Part shown: piece by piece, positions 7,772 through 16,321 of the stretch
Layout: each line of letters starts with the position of its first letter
How positions within the stretch are numbered: position 1 is the first letter of the stretch
Assembly (NCBI RefSeq): GCF_000504285.1
Contig: NZ_KI632511.1
Span: 9,592,154 to 9,656,153 of the forward strand
Direction of reading: 5' to 3'
Source of the DNA: Actinospica robiniae DSM 44927
GTDB lineage: Bacteria > Actinomycetota > Actinomycetes > Streptomycetales > Catenulisporaceae
Length of the DNA stretch: 64,000 bases
Made by a program: the position numbers and the translations under genes
The notes under the pieces: model-generated
Databases searched by the model: none
What the model saw: the letters and a program-made list of their open reading frames with translations, nothing else
Told to the model about the DNA's origin: nothing

Positions 7772-8776
7772 ATGCGCGCGAGCCGACTGCTCTCCCTGGT
7801 CCTGCTGCTGCAGAATCGCGGCCGGATGACGGCGCAGGCGCTGGCCGACGAGCTCGAGGTCTCCGTCCGCACGATCTACCGCGACGTCGAGTCGCTCAGC
7901 GCCGCGGGCGTGCCGGTGTACGGCGAACCGGGCCACGACGGCGGATACGCGCTGGTCGAGGGCTACCGCACCCGGCTGACCGGCCTGCACGGCGACGAGG
8001 TGGACGCCCTCGCGCTGTCCGGCCTGCCCGGGCCGGCCGCGGACCTGGGCCTCGGCTCGGTGCTCGCCGCGGCGCAGCTCAAGCTGGACGCCGCGCTGCC
8101 GCCGGAGCTGCGCGAGCGCTCGGCCCGGGTCAGGGAGCGCTTCCACCTCGACGCGCCCGGTTGGTACCGCGACGCCGAGGAGGTGCCGTTCCTCACCGCG
8201 GCCGCGGACGCGGTGTGGAACGGGTTCCGACTGCGGATCAGATATCGCCGGTGGGCGGAGCCGCGCGAGGTGGAACGCGTGCTCGATCCGCTCGGCATCG
8301 TCCTCAAAGCGGGCATCTGGTACCTCGTCGCCGCGAGCAGGCACGGCCCGGCTTCCGCGCCCGCACGGCCGTCGATACGCAACTTCCGGGTCTCCCAGAT
8401 CCTCGAGCTGACGCAGAGCCCTGAGCCGGCAGCGCGGCCGGCCGGGTTCGACCTGGCCGCGTTCTGGCGGGACTCGCTGGCCGAGTTCGACCGCCAGCGG
8501 TTCCAGGGCACCGCGACGGTGCGGCTCTCGCCCGAGGCCGTGCGCCGCATGCCGGACCTCTACGCCTCGGCCGTGCTGCGCTCGGTCGAGCTGACCGCGT
8601 CCGCTCCCGACGCCCAGGGCTGGGTCCGCGCCCGGATACCGATCGAGGGGACGATGCACGCGCTCGGCGAGGTCTTCAAGCTCGGCTGGGGTGTCGAGGT
8701 GCTCGATCCGCCCGAGCTGCGCTCGGCCGTCGCCCGCTACGCCGCCGAGCTGGCCCGCCTGCACGGCGGCGGCTAG
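7772..8776 (+). CDS. YafY-type HTH-WYL transcriptional regulator
   Basis: 334 residues. The N-terminal HTH_11 domain (residues 1-60: RLLSLVLLLQNRGRMTAQAL, then VSVRTIYRDVESLSAAGVPV) is followed by a WYL domain (about 140-230, with LRIRYRRWAEPREVERVLDP and GIWYLVAASR) and a C-terminal WCX extension. WYL proteins bind nucleic-acid or small ligands and regulate transcription. ATG 7772 starts directly at the HTH. It is divergent from the MFS exporter with a perfect operator between them, so it very likely represses both itself and the exporter. Confidence 0.9.
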   Translation: MRASRLLSLVLLLQNRGRMTAQALADELEVSVRTIYRDVESLSAAGVPVYGEPGHDGGYALVEGYRTRLTGLHGDEVDALALSGLPGPAADLGLGSVLAAAQLKLDAALPPELRERSARVRERFHLDAPGWYRDAEEVPFLTAAADAVWNGFRLRIRYRRWAEPREVERVLDPLGIVLKAGIWYLVAASRHGPASAPARPSIRNFRVSQILELTQSPEPAARPAGFDLAAFWRDSLAEFDRQRFQGTATVRLSPEAVRRMPDLYASAVLRSVELTASAPDAQGWVRARIPIEGTMHALGEVFKLGWGVEVLDPPELRSAVARYAAELARLHGGG

Positions 8777-8811
8777 GGCCGGCGTCCGCTCCCAGCCCGG
8801 AATATCCCTTG

Positions 8812-9888
8812 ATGTCGCTGGTGCTGTATAGGGACGTGAGCGCACAACCCTTCATTCCGGCGACCGGCTCGCGCGCGGAGACGACCCTGCCGGTGATCGA
8901 CTTGTCCGCAGCCGACGACCCGGTCCGGGTCGAGGCGTTCCGCGAGGCCCTGCACGAGGCCGCCCACCGGGTCGGGTTCTTCCAGCTGGTCGGACACGGC
9001 GTCGAAGCGGACGAGGCCGACGAGCTGCTGGAGCTGGTCCGGCGGTTCTTCGCGCTGCCCGAGGCGCACCGGCTCGCGCTGAGCAACATCGCCTCCCCGC
9101 ACTTCCGCGGCTACACCCGGATCGGCCATGAGCTGACCGCCGGACGCTCGGACTGGCGCGACCAGCTCGACGTCGGCCCGGAGCTGCCCCCGCTCCCGCT
9201 CGGTCCGGAGGATCCGGCCTACCTGTGGCTGCAGGGGCCCAATCTCTGGCCGGACGACGACCTGCCGGAGCTGCGCACCGGCATCCTGGCCTGGCAGGAC
9301 CGCTTGGCCGCGATCGGGCACCGGCTGCTGCAGGAGCTGCTCGTCTCGCTCGACGCGCCGCGCGACTTCTTCGACGACGCGTTCTCCGGCCACCCGCATC
9401 TGCACACCAAGCTCGTGCGCTACCCGGGCCGCGCTCCGGACGGCTCACGGCAAGGCGTCGGCTGGCACAAGGACTACGGGCTGCTCACGCTGCTGCTCCA
9501 GGACGAGAACGGCGGCCTCGAGGTCCAGGGCTCGGACGGCGGGGTCATCCACGTCGACCCCATCCGGGGCGCGTTCGTGGTCAACCTCGGGGAGCTGCTC
9601 GAGATAGCCACCCGCGGCTACCTCGTGGCCACCAACCACCGGGTGGTGAGCCCGGCCTCGGGCGTGGAGCGCTACTCGGTGCCCTTCTTCTACAACCCGC
9701 GCCTCGACGCCCGGATCGAGACGGTGCCCGGCGGCTACCTCGACGACGCGCCGGGCGTGGTGCGCGACCCGGCGAACCGGCTCTACCAGGTCTTCGGTTG
9801 GAACGAGCTCAAGGGCTACCTGCGCTCGCACCCGGAAGTCGCGGCCCGGTACCACCCCGGGGTCGAGGTGCGCTTCCCGGATTCCTGA
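8812..9888 (+). CDS. 2-oxoglutarate/Fe(II)-dependent dioxygenase (isopenicillin-N-synthase-like)
   Basis: 358 residues. The N-terminal DIOX_N part (PVIDLSAADD, GFFQLVGHGV) leads into the 2OG-Fe(II) oxygenase core. The iron ligands are His219 and Asp221 (GWHKDYG) and His276 (TNHRVVSP). Arg287-x-Ser289 (ERYSVPFF) is the 2-oxoglutarate-binding pair. All catalytic residues are present. Substrates in this family range from plant-type hormones to antibiotics and cannot be predicted here. The start is uncertain: ATG 8812 has no clear ribosome binding site, and TTG 8809 or GTG 8836 are alternatives. Confidence 0.88.
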   Translation: MSLVLYRDVSAQPFIPATGSRAETTLPVIDLSAADDPVRVEAFREALHEAAHRVGFFQLVGHGVEADEADELLELVRRFFALPEAHRLALSNIASPHFRGYTRIGHELTAGRSDWRDQLDVGPELPPLPLGPEDPAYLWLQGPNLWPDDDLPELRTGILAWQDRLAAIGHRLLQELLVSLDAPRDFFDDAFSGHPHLHTKLVRYPGRAPDGSRQGVGWHKDYGLLTLLLQDENGGLEVQGSDGGVIHVDPIRGAFVVNLGELLEIATRGYLVATNHRVVSPASGVERYSVPFFYNPRLDARIETVPGGYLDDAPGVVRDPANRLYQVFGWNELKGYLRSHPEVAARYHPGVEVRFPDS

Positions 9889-9938
9889 GCGCGAACTCAG
9901 TCCCGCGAACTCAGTCCTGTGGACTCAGCCACGCGACC

Positions 9939-10856
9939 TCAGTCCATTGTGAGCACGATCTTGCCCTGGGCGTGGCCGGCCTCGCTGCGGCGCTGCGCGT
10001 CCGCGGCCTCCTCGAACGGGAACTGCGCCGCGATCGTGGTGCGCAGCTTGCCGCCGGCCGCGAGGGTGGCCAGTGAGGCGAGGAATTCCGGCGAGCGCGG
10101 TGAGGCCGGGCCGCCGCTGGAGAACGGCACCCCGTGCTCCTGGGACCCGGCGAAGTCGGCGATCGTCACGATCCTGCTGTTGCCCCCGCGCAGGGTCACC
10201 GAGTCGGCCAGCGCGCCCTTGCCGGCCACGTCGAAGACCGCGTCGATACCCTGCGGTGCCAGAGCCTTGACGCGCTCGACCAGGCCCGGGCCGTAGAGCG
10301 TGGGGATCGCGCCCAGAGACTCGACATACTTCTGATTCGACTCCCCGGCCGTGCCGATCACCGTCGCGCCGCGGGCGACGGCCATCTGCACCGCCACCGT
10401 GCCGACGGCGCCGGCCGCGCCGTGGATCAGCAGCGTCTCGCCCGGGGCCAGCTCGAGCAGACGCAGCACCCGCTCGGACGTCTCACCGGCCACCGGCAGG
10501 GCGACCGCGTGGGTCCAGCCGAGCTCGGCCGGCTTGGCGGCGAACGTGGTGACGATCGCGAACTCGCTGTACGCGCCGCCCTTGGTCCAGCCGAAGACCT
10601 CGTCGCCGAGCACGAAGCCGGACACGTCCGGGCCCAGCGCGTCGATCAGGCCGCCGGCCTCGACCCCGGGGACGGACGGCAGCGACGCGGGCAGGTTCGG
10701 CCGCATCAGTCCGACCCGGACCTTCACGTCCACCGGGTTCACCCCGGCCGCCTTCACCCGGATCCGCGCCTGCCCCGGACCCGGCTCCGGAAGCGGCACC
10801 TCCGCCTCGTGCAGGACGTCGGGCCCGCCGAAATCCTCGAACACGATCGCCTTCAT
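9939..10856 (-). CDS. NADP-dependent quinone-oxidoreductase-like MDR enzyme
   Basis: 305 residues of the zinc-free medium-chain dehydrogenase/reductase (Qor/enoyl-reductase) class. The N-terminal GroES-like fold includes VKAAGVNPVDVKVR. The Rossmann motif is HGAAGAVGTVAVQMA (about residues 140-155), followed by GTAGESNQKYVESLGA, typical of NADPH preference. Zinc-ligand cysteines are absent. ATG 10856 begins the canonical MKAIVFEDFGGPDVL. The ArsR-like regulator gene at 10958-11698 lies upstream in the same orientation with about 100 bp between them, so joint control is possible. Confidence 0.88.
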   Translation of the reverse strand: MKAIVFEDFGGPDVLHEAEVPLPEPGPGQARIRVKAAGVNPVDVKVRVGLMRPNLPASLPSVPGVEAGGLIDALGPDVSGFVLGDEVFGWTKGGAYSEFAIVTTFAAKPAELGWTHAVALPVAGETSERVLRLLELAPGETLLIHGAAGAVGTVAVQMAVARGATVIGTAGESNQKYVESLGAIPTLYGPGLVERVKALAPQGIDAVFDVAGKGALADSVTLRGGNSRIVTIADFAGSQEHGVPFSSGGPASPRSPEFLASLATLAAGGKLRTTIAAQFPFEEAADAQRRSEAGHAQGKIVLTMD

Positions 10857-10957
10857 CTTCGAGACTCCTTCCGCTGCCGTATGGCGGCCAGGATAGTCCG
10901 GGCGGCCGGGCCGGGCCCGGCGGGCGCGCCGCCCAGGGCCCGGCCGGCGCGGTCGGG

Positions 10958-11698
10958 TCAGATGCCGAAGCGGGTCCGCAGCGCCCCGGCGCCCTCGTCC
11001 GTCACGGCCACCGCCCGGCCGCTGCCGATCCGGGTGATCCAGCCGTGCTCGAACGCGAAGCGGCACAGCCCGGCGCCGAGCGAGCCGGCCAGGTGCGGGC
11101 GCCGCTCGGTCCAGTCCAGACAGGAGCGCACCGGCGGGCGCCGGGTGCCCGCGGGCAGCTCCAGCCCGAGTTCGGCCAGCCAGCGCACGCCCTGGTCGGT
11201 CAGCGCCAGGCCCTGGGACCAGTCCAGCAGGCCCTGCTGCGTCATCGCGTCCGCGATCGCCACGCCGAGGCTGCCGGCCAGGTGGTCGTAGCAGGTGCGG
11301 GCGCGGGCCAGCGCCCGGTTGCGGTTGGCCACGCTGAGGGTGTGCTTGGGCTCGGTCCGCCGCGGCGCGAGCACGGCCAGGTGCTCGATCAGCTCCGCCG
11401 CGTCCTCCCCGGCCAGCCGCAGATAGCGGTGCCGGCCCTGCCGCTCCTGCTCCAGCAGCCCGCCGTCGACCAGCAGGTTCAGATGCTCGGTCGCGGTCGA
11501 GGCGGCCACGTCGGCGTGCCGGGCGAGCTCGCCCGCGGTCCAGGCCCGCCCGTCCAGCAGGGCGAGGCAGAACTGGGCCCGGGTGCTGTCGGCCAGCAGC
11601 GTGGCCAGCGCCGCCACGTCCGGGCCGGCCACCGGCCGCTCCGACTCGGCGGAGCGCGTCGGGTCGAGCGTGGATCCAGGCTCTGATACGCGTGTCAT
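10958..11698 (-). CDS. ArsR/SmtB-family winged-helix regulator
   Basis: 246 residues. The winged helix spans residues about 25-100 (LADSTRAQFCLALLDGRAWT, then HADVAASTATEHLNLLVDGG and RQGRHRYLRLAG as wing). This matches the long ArsR subgroup of actinomycetes, which has a second helical domain (about 110-245, with CYDHLAGSLGVAIADA and SCLDWTERRPHLAGSLG). No metal-binding cysteine cluster is visible, so sensing of an organic ligand is more likely than metal. The start at ATG 11698 (MTRVSEPGST) is preferred over an upstream in-frame GC-rich extension. Confidence 0.82.
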   Translation of the reverse strand: MTRVSEPGSTLDPTRSAESERPVAGPDVAALATLLADSTRAQFCLALLDGRAWTAGELARHADVAASTATEHLNLLVDGGLLEQERQGRHRYLRLAGEDAAELIEHLAVLAPRRTEPKHTLSVANRNRALARARTCYDHLAGSLGVAIADAMTQQGLLDWSQGLALTDQGVRWLAELGLELPAGTRRPPVRSCLDWTERRPHLAGSLGAGLCRFAFEHGWITRIGSGRAVAVTDEGAGALRTRFGI

Positions 11699-11825
11699 CG
11701 GTGTCGTCCCGTCGTGCGGCCGCGGCGGTGCGCCACGGCGTTGCCCAAGACCCCATCCTCCGTCCGGGTCGCTTCGGCGTCCACCGAAGCGTAGGGGCGG
11801 GGCCGTCACGACGGGCTCAGCGGGC

Positions 11826-12443
11826 TCAGGGACGCAGGCCGTCGCAGATCAGCCTGGTCAGCCGGCCCGGCCGGTGGCCGGGCCCGGCGGCCGCGCGGCT
11901 CTCCGCGGCCAGTGCGCCGACGGCCAGGGCGTGCAGATCCTCGACGGTGAGCCCGGCCCGGACGGCGCCGGCCGCGAGGGCGCGGTCGAGCAGGGCGCCG
12001 AGCGCGTTCTGCAGCCGCGCCGCGGAGGCCAGCGTCTCCGGGCTCAGCCCGACCCCGGCCGCGGTCAGGGCGTCGGCGAGGTCCTTCTTGTCGTCGGCGT
12101 CCTCGAGCATCGAGTCGAAGAAGTGGAAGAACGCCGCGCCCGGGTCCTCGGCCGTCAGCGCAGCATCGGCCTGCGCGGCCAGCGCGTCGAGGCGGTCGGC
12201 CACCACCGCTTCGAACAGCGCCTCCTTGGTGGGGAAATGCCGGTAGACCGTCCCGGCGCCGACTCCGGCCCGGCGGGCGATCTCGTCCAGCGGCACGGCG
12301 ATGCCCTCGGCGGCGAACGCCGCGCGGGCCGCGTCGAGCACCTTGGCGCGGTTGCGCGCCGCGTCCGCGCGCAACGGCTTGGGCCGGGCCGCGGCCTCGG
12401 GTCCGGTCTCGGCCGGGGCGTTGCTGCGGGCACGACTGGTCAC
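11826..12443 (-). CDS. TetR/AcrR-family transcriptional regulator
   Basis: 205 residues from GTG 12443. The DNA-binding domain (about residues 25-75) reads RADAARNRAKVLDAA, then IDEIARRAGVGAGTVYRHFP-type recognition (here VPLDEIARRAGVGAGTVYRHF). The C-terminal TetR_C domain is helical and alanine-rich. It is divergent from a SnoaL-like gene, and the gap carries three identical-pattern direct repeats, so I infer local repression of both genes. Confidence 0.87.
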   Translation of the reverse strand: MTSRARSNAPAETGPEAAARPKPLRADAARNRAKVLDAARAAFAAEGIAVPLDEIARRAGVGAGTVYRHFPTKEALFEAVVADRLDALAAQADAALTAEDPGAAFFHFFDSMLEDADDKKDLADALTAAGVGLSPETLASAARLQNALGALLDRALAAGAVRAGLTVEDLHALAVGALAAESRAAAGPGHRPGRLTRLICDGLRP

Positions 12444-12469
12444 GGCGGGGACTGGTCCTCTCGACAAGC

Positions 12470-12538
12470 GGGGCGCTCGTTCCGTATAGTAAAAAGCGGG
12501 GCGATCGTTCCGGTTATCTAACCGGGGCAAACGTTCCG
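12470..12538. promoter_or_regulatory. Triple direct-repeat operator array
   Basis: GGGGC-NNN-CGTTCCG occurs three times, at 12470-12484, 12498-12512 and 12524-12538 (spacing 28 and 26 bp, N = GCT, GAT, AAA). A CCGGTTA/TAACCGG palindrome sits between copies two and three. TATAGT beside copy one could be a -10 element. Multiple sites suggest cooperative TetR binding. Confidence 0.7.
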
Positions 12539-12566
12539 ATTCTATTCGAGCTGAGGAGAGATCGGC

Positions 12567-12986
12567 ATGTCCGCTGCCGCGCGCACCCCGCGCCAGACCA
12601 TCGAGCAGTTCCTGCACACCGTCGCCCACGGCACCAGGGACGAGCTCGCCGACCTGTACGCCCCCGACGTGCGCATCGAGATCCCGTTCAACCCCGACGG
12701 CGTGCCGCAGGTGAGCGAGGGGCGCGAGCGGATCAGGGCCCGGATGAAGTCCGCCGAGCCGCTCTGGCGCTTCGACGACGTGCGCGACGTCACCGTGCAC
12801 GGCACCGAGGACCCGGGCATTGTGATCGCCGAGTACCGGGTGCACGGCACCCTCGCCGCGACCGGCCGCGCCTTCAGCCTCGGCTACATCTCCGTCTTCG
12901 GGGTCGAAGACGGCCTGATCGCCTGGGCCCGCGACTACGGCAACCCGCTCGAAGTCGGCGACCTGACCAAGGAACTGGGCCTGTGA
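12567..12986 (+). CDS. SnoaL-like NTF2-fold protein
   Basis: 139 residues, ATG 12567 with GAGGAGAG 12 bases upstream. The fold pattern is that of the SnoaL/nuclear-transport-factor-2 family: a helical start (RQTIEQFLHTVAHGTRDELADLYAPDVRIEIPF in outline), a strand pair, and a C-terminal YISVFGVEDGLIAWARDYGNPL block. Such proteins are small cyclases, isomerases or stress-induced ligand-binding proteins. The sequence does not reveal the substrate. Expression is probably controlled by the divergent TetR regulator. Confidence 0.8.
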   Translation: MSAAARTPRQTIEQFLHTVAHGTRDELADLYAPDVRIEIPFNPDGVPQVSEGRERIRARMKSAEPLWRFDDVRDVTVHGTEDPGIVIAEYRVHGTLAATGRAFSLGYISVFGVEDGLIAWARDYGNPLEVGDLTKELGL

Positions 12987-12990
12987 GACG

Positions 12991-13032
12991 CGTCCGGCCG
13001 GCCCGCCCCGGGAAGGGCGGACCGGCCGGACG
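12991..13032. terminator. Bidirectional hairpin terminator
   Basis: Arms CGTCCGGCCGG-C-CCGCCC (12991-13008) and GGGCGG-A-CCGGCCGGACG (13015-13032) enclose a 6-base loop, with one mismatch over 18 bp. It lies between the convergent SnoaL gene and the membrane protein gene ending at 13050. Confidence 0.8.
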
Positions 13033-13049
13033 CGTGCGCTTGACGCCGA

Positions 13050-15194
13050 TCAGCTCGCCGGAAGCATCGCCAGCTGCTGCTCGGCCCAGGCGTAGGCCTG
13101 GGCGACCTCAGCCTGGTTCGAGGCGGTCACCTGGACCCGCACTTCGTAGTCGCCCTTCCACGCCGTCACGGTGACGGTCTCCATCGCGTAGTAGTCGGCC
13201 ACGCTGACTGCCGACGCGGTGCAGAACGCGTTGGTGGCCGAACTCAGGGTGCAGATGCGGCCGTTCTCGGATCCGAGCCCGTATTCGAGCATTGCGGCCG
13301 CCTGCGCTTGAGCCGGCGAGCCGAACTTCACCAGCGCCCCCTCGGCTTTGGCCCCGCCGGAACTCCACGCGCGGTGTTCCGCGCTCTGGAAGCCGTCCGC
13401 CGTCAGCCAGGTGTTGTACTGCATGCCGAAGGCGCCCTCGAAGCCGGTCGAGTACTCCATGGCGGTGACGGCCTTGTTGCCCGCCACCGTGGACCCCGAA
13501 GTCGTGTCCGTGCTGCCGGCCGGCAGGGCCATCAGGCAGTCGCCCGAAGCGGAGCACGAGCCCTGAGCCGGAGTCTTGACCGCGGGGGCGTTGAGCGAGG
13601 GCTGGCCGATCTGCTGCTGGGACGAGGTGGCCTTCACCTTGTCGATCGTCGAGCTGGCCCACTTGTTCGCCACGCTCTTGTTCAGCGAGCCGTAGAACCA
13701 GGTCCAGGCCTGGACGATGGTGTTGCCGATGCGCGCGCTGAAGAAGAGTTCGATGAAGCCGTTACCGTCCTTCCTGTCGGTGTACCAGGCCTGCGCATCC
13801 GATTCGCCGGGGATGGTGTAGCTGATCCCCTTCTGGCCGTCGGACCAGTTCGGCTCGCCGAAGTTGTCGCCGTACAACGTTTGGGCGCCGGTCTCCGTGA
13901 GCGTCTGGATCAAGTAGATATCCGCCTGCTGATATCCACTGTCGTTCGACCAGTCGGCGTGTCCGACGCCGGTGACGTTGTAGGTGGAGAAGTTGTCCTC
14001 CACGGCGGAGACGTCGGACGCAAGGTACGCGTAGCCGACGTACTGCTTCGGCGTCAGGATCGAGCCGCGGGGCCACCCCTTCGGCGCGTCGATCCAGGGC
14101 TCGAATCCGCTGGGCGCCTTGGGCAGGCACACCGCCAGACTCGCGCAGGAAAGGGTCTGGGTGCCGTTCCCGCCGGAGTCGGCCGGATCCTTCGGGGGAG
14201 TGGGCGCGGACCACAGCGAGCTCAGCTCGGTGCCGGCCCAGTTCTCCAGGTCCGCCGGGTCGAAGCTGTTCGGGCTCGAGTACGAGAGGTTCAGCACGAT
14301 GTCGCCCACCACGGCCGAGTAGGCCGCGTGGAAGTTCCCCTTGGCGTCGGCCTTGGTCGCGGCGTGCGCCTTCTCGGCCGAGTCGCCGGGGATGGCGACG
14401 GACTGGCCGGGGTAGGCGGCGAGGATCTCGCCGTTGCGGGTCGCGTTCCAGCTCTGCGCGCCCTCGATCGTGTCGAACTTGAGCAGCACCATGTCGACGT
14501 CGTCGCCGTCGACGGCGTTCCAGTCGGTGTGCGCCAGGGCGTTCGTGACGTCGGTGTCCACGATGAGCGAGGTCTGATCCGCCATGCCCTTGGCGTCGGC
14601 CGTCATGTTCGCGCCGAACGTGCTCGTCGTCGGGACGGTGGTCTGATCCCACTTCGGCGAGTCGGTCAGCTGCTCGGCGCCGGCCGGCTGCAGGATCAGG
14701 CAGGAGGAGAGCTTGGCCGGCGCGCACGTGACGGCGCTGACCTTGGAGTTGCCGTGGCGCTCGGTCGCGTACACCGTCACGCCGCCGCCCACCAGCGCGA
14801 CCACGGCCACGACCGCGGCCGAGGTCCACAGCCTGCGCTTGCGCTTGTGCTTGGCCGCCGCTTGCGCGGCCTGGATCTCCTCGGGCGACGGCTGGTACAT
14901 GTACGGCTGCCCGTAGCCGGCGTAAAAGGGCTGGTTCGGCGGCATCTGCTGCGGCGGGATCGGCCCGTTCGGAGCCTGCGAAAACTGCGGCTGGGCCAGC
15001 GGCACCGCCATGGTCGGCGCGGCCGCGTCCGCCGTCGGCGCCGCGGTCGGACTGGCCCACGTGTCGGCGGACCCTGACGCGGCGGCCGTTCCGATCGTCT
15101 CGACCGATTCGGGCGTCGGCGACGCCTCGGAACCGGTCTGTGCACTGCCCGCGGCCGTCCGGTCGGACGCGTCCGCAGGCTCTGAGCCTGACAT
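13050..15194 (-). CDS. Single-pass membrane protein with three tandem extracytoplasmic modules
   Basis: 714 residues. The N-terminal 135 residues are disordered, rich in Ala, Ser and Pro with a QAPNGPIPPQQMPPNQP-like stretch, and presumably cytoplasmic. A basic KHKRKRRLW patch precedes one membrane helix (about 141-163). The exported part has three similar modules of about 180 residues, each opening with a close cysteine pair followed by Leu (CAPAKLSSCL, CASLAVCL, CSASGDCL). I recognise no catalytic motif. The layout resembles actinobacterial surface proteins with a proline-rich cytosolic tail, but the function is unknown. It lies convergent to the SnoaL gene. About 140 bp separate its start from the sigma-factor gene. 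Confidence 0.8.
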   Translation of the reverse strand: MSGSEPADASDRTAAGSAQTGSEASPTPESVETIGTAAASGSADTWASPTAAPTADAAAPTMAVPLAQPQFSQAPNGPIPPQQMPPNQPFYAGYGQPYMYQPSPEEIQAAQAAAKHKRKRRLWTSAAVVAVVALVGGGVTVYATERHGNSKVSAVTCAPAKLSSCLILQPAGAEQLTDSPKWDQTTVPTTSTFGANMTADAKGMADQTSLIVDTDVTNALAHTDWNAVDGDDVDMVLLKFDTIEGAQSWNATRNGEILAAYPGQSVAIPGDSAEKAHAATKADAKGNFHAAYSAVVGDIVLNLSYSSPNSFDPADLENWAGTELSSLWSAPTPPKDPADSGGNGTQTLSCASLAVCLPKAPSGFEPWIDAPKGWPRGSILTPKQYVGYAYLASDVSAVEDNFSTYNVTGVGHADWSNDSGYQQADIYLIQTLTETGAQTLYGDNFGEPNWSDGQKGISYTIPGESDAQAWYTDRKDGNGFIELFFSARIGNTIVQAWTWFYGSLNKSVANKWASSTIDKVKATSSQQQIGQPSLNAPAVKTPAQGSCSASGDCLMALPAGSTDTTSGSTVAGNKAVTAMEYSTGFEGAFGMQYNTWLTADGFQSAEHRAWSSGGAKAEGALVKFGSPAQAQAAAMLEYGLGSENGRICTLSSATNAFCTASAVSVADYYAMETVTVTAWKGDYEVRVQVTASNQAEVAQAYAWAEQQLAMLPAS

Positions 15195-15335
15195 GTCTTG
15201 CTCCCCCTCAACCTGAACGGTGGTAGCGGATGAATCCGCGCTCGTAGGCTACTCGGGGGAGATCGACTCTTGATAGGAAAGCCCGATAACAAAACGATAG
15301 CCCGGGCATCGCAGAGTTCGAAAGGTGAACCCGGG

Positions 15336-16247
15336 TCAGCCGTCGAGCCGCACCAGGTCCATGGCGTCGAGCAAGGCGCGGTCGGCCACCGCGTCGAGGC
15401 CGGCGATCCGGCCGTCGGCGCCGATCGTCACACGCAGCACGAGCAGCACCCGGTCCGGCTTGGGCGCCACGATCAGACCGAGCTCGCCGTCGAGCAACGC
15501 CGGGAACGCCGCGTCGGCCCGGCCGCAGAACGACTGCGCCACCGCGTGCGCGCCGCGCAGCTCGGCCGGACCGCCGAGGGCGACCGCGTTCTGGTCGCCG
15601 CGGAAGACGACATCCGGGTCGAGCACTGTCAGCAGCGCCTCGAAATCCCCGCCGCGCGAAGCCGCGAGGAACGCGTCCACCACGGCGCGCTGCCGGGACC
15701 GGTCGGCCTCGCCCTCGGCCCGCGGCGAATTCTGCACGCGCCGCCGCGCGCGGCTGGCCAACTGCCGAGCGGCCGCCGGGGTGCGTTCCACGATCGGCGC
15801 GATCTCGTCGAAGGACACGGCGAAAAGGTCGTGCAGCACGAAAGCCAGCCGCTCGGCCGGCGTGAGCATGTCCAGCACGACCAGCAGGGCCAGCCCGACC
15901 GAGTCGGCCAGCTCAGCCTGGTGCGCCGGATCGTCGCCGAGCCCGTCGGGCAGGTCCGGCGCGGCGGGGATCTCGTCCTCGGCCGGGCCCACGCCCACCG
16001 GGTCCTCGCGCCGGGACTTGCGGCTGCGCAGCTGGTCCAGGCAGACCCGCGCGACCACGGTGGTCAGCCAGCCGCTGAGGTTCGCCACGTCGCTCGTGTC
16101 GGCCCGGTCCAGCCGCAGCCAAGCCTCCTGGACGGCATCCTCGGCCTCGGCCGTCGATCCCAGCATGCGGAAGGCGACGCCGCGCAGCCGGGCCCGATCG
16201 GCCTCGAAGCGCTGCGCGAGCAGTTCCTGATTCCCGTGGTCGCTCAT
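15336..16247 (-). CDS. ECF41-family RNA polymerase sigma factor with SnoaL-like C-terminus
   Basis: 303 residues. Region sigma-2 (about 15-85: RLRGVAFRMLGSTAEAEDAVQEAWLR in outline, then SGWLTTVVARVCLDQLRSRKSRRE) and sigma-4 (about 125-180: LTPAERLAFVLHDLFAVSFDEIA) are clear. A C-terminal NTF2/SnoaL-type domain (about 195-300: DAFLAASRGGDFEALLTVLDPDVVF) identifies the SigJ/ECF41 group, in which this domain modulates activity instead of an anti-sigma factor. ECF41 genes usually neighbour a carboxymuconolactone decarboxylase, oxidoreductase or epimerase target. None is adjacent here. ATG 16247 (MSDHGNQE) was chosen; ATG 16265 adds six residues. Confidence 0.9.
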   Translation of the reverse strand: MSDHGNQELLAQRFEADRARLRGVAFRMLGSTAEAEDAVQEAWLRLDRADTSDVANLSGWLTTVVARVCLDQLRSRKSRREDPVGVGPAEDEIPAAPDLPDGLGDDPAHQAELADSVGLALLVVLDMLTPAERLAFVLHDLFAVSFDEIAPIVERTPAAARQLASRARRRVQNSPRAEGEADRSRQRAVVDAFLAASRGGDFEALLTVLDPDVVFRGDQNAVALGGPAELRGAHAVAQSFCGRADAAFPALLDGELGLIVAPKPDRVLLVLRVTIGADGRIAGLDAVADRALLDAMDLVRLDG

Positions 16248-16321
16248 CGTCTTCCATTCTCCCATCCGCGTTCGTCAGCTGTATGACGGACGCGGCCGGG
16301 AGAATGTGACGGCGCGCCCGG

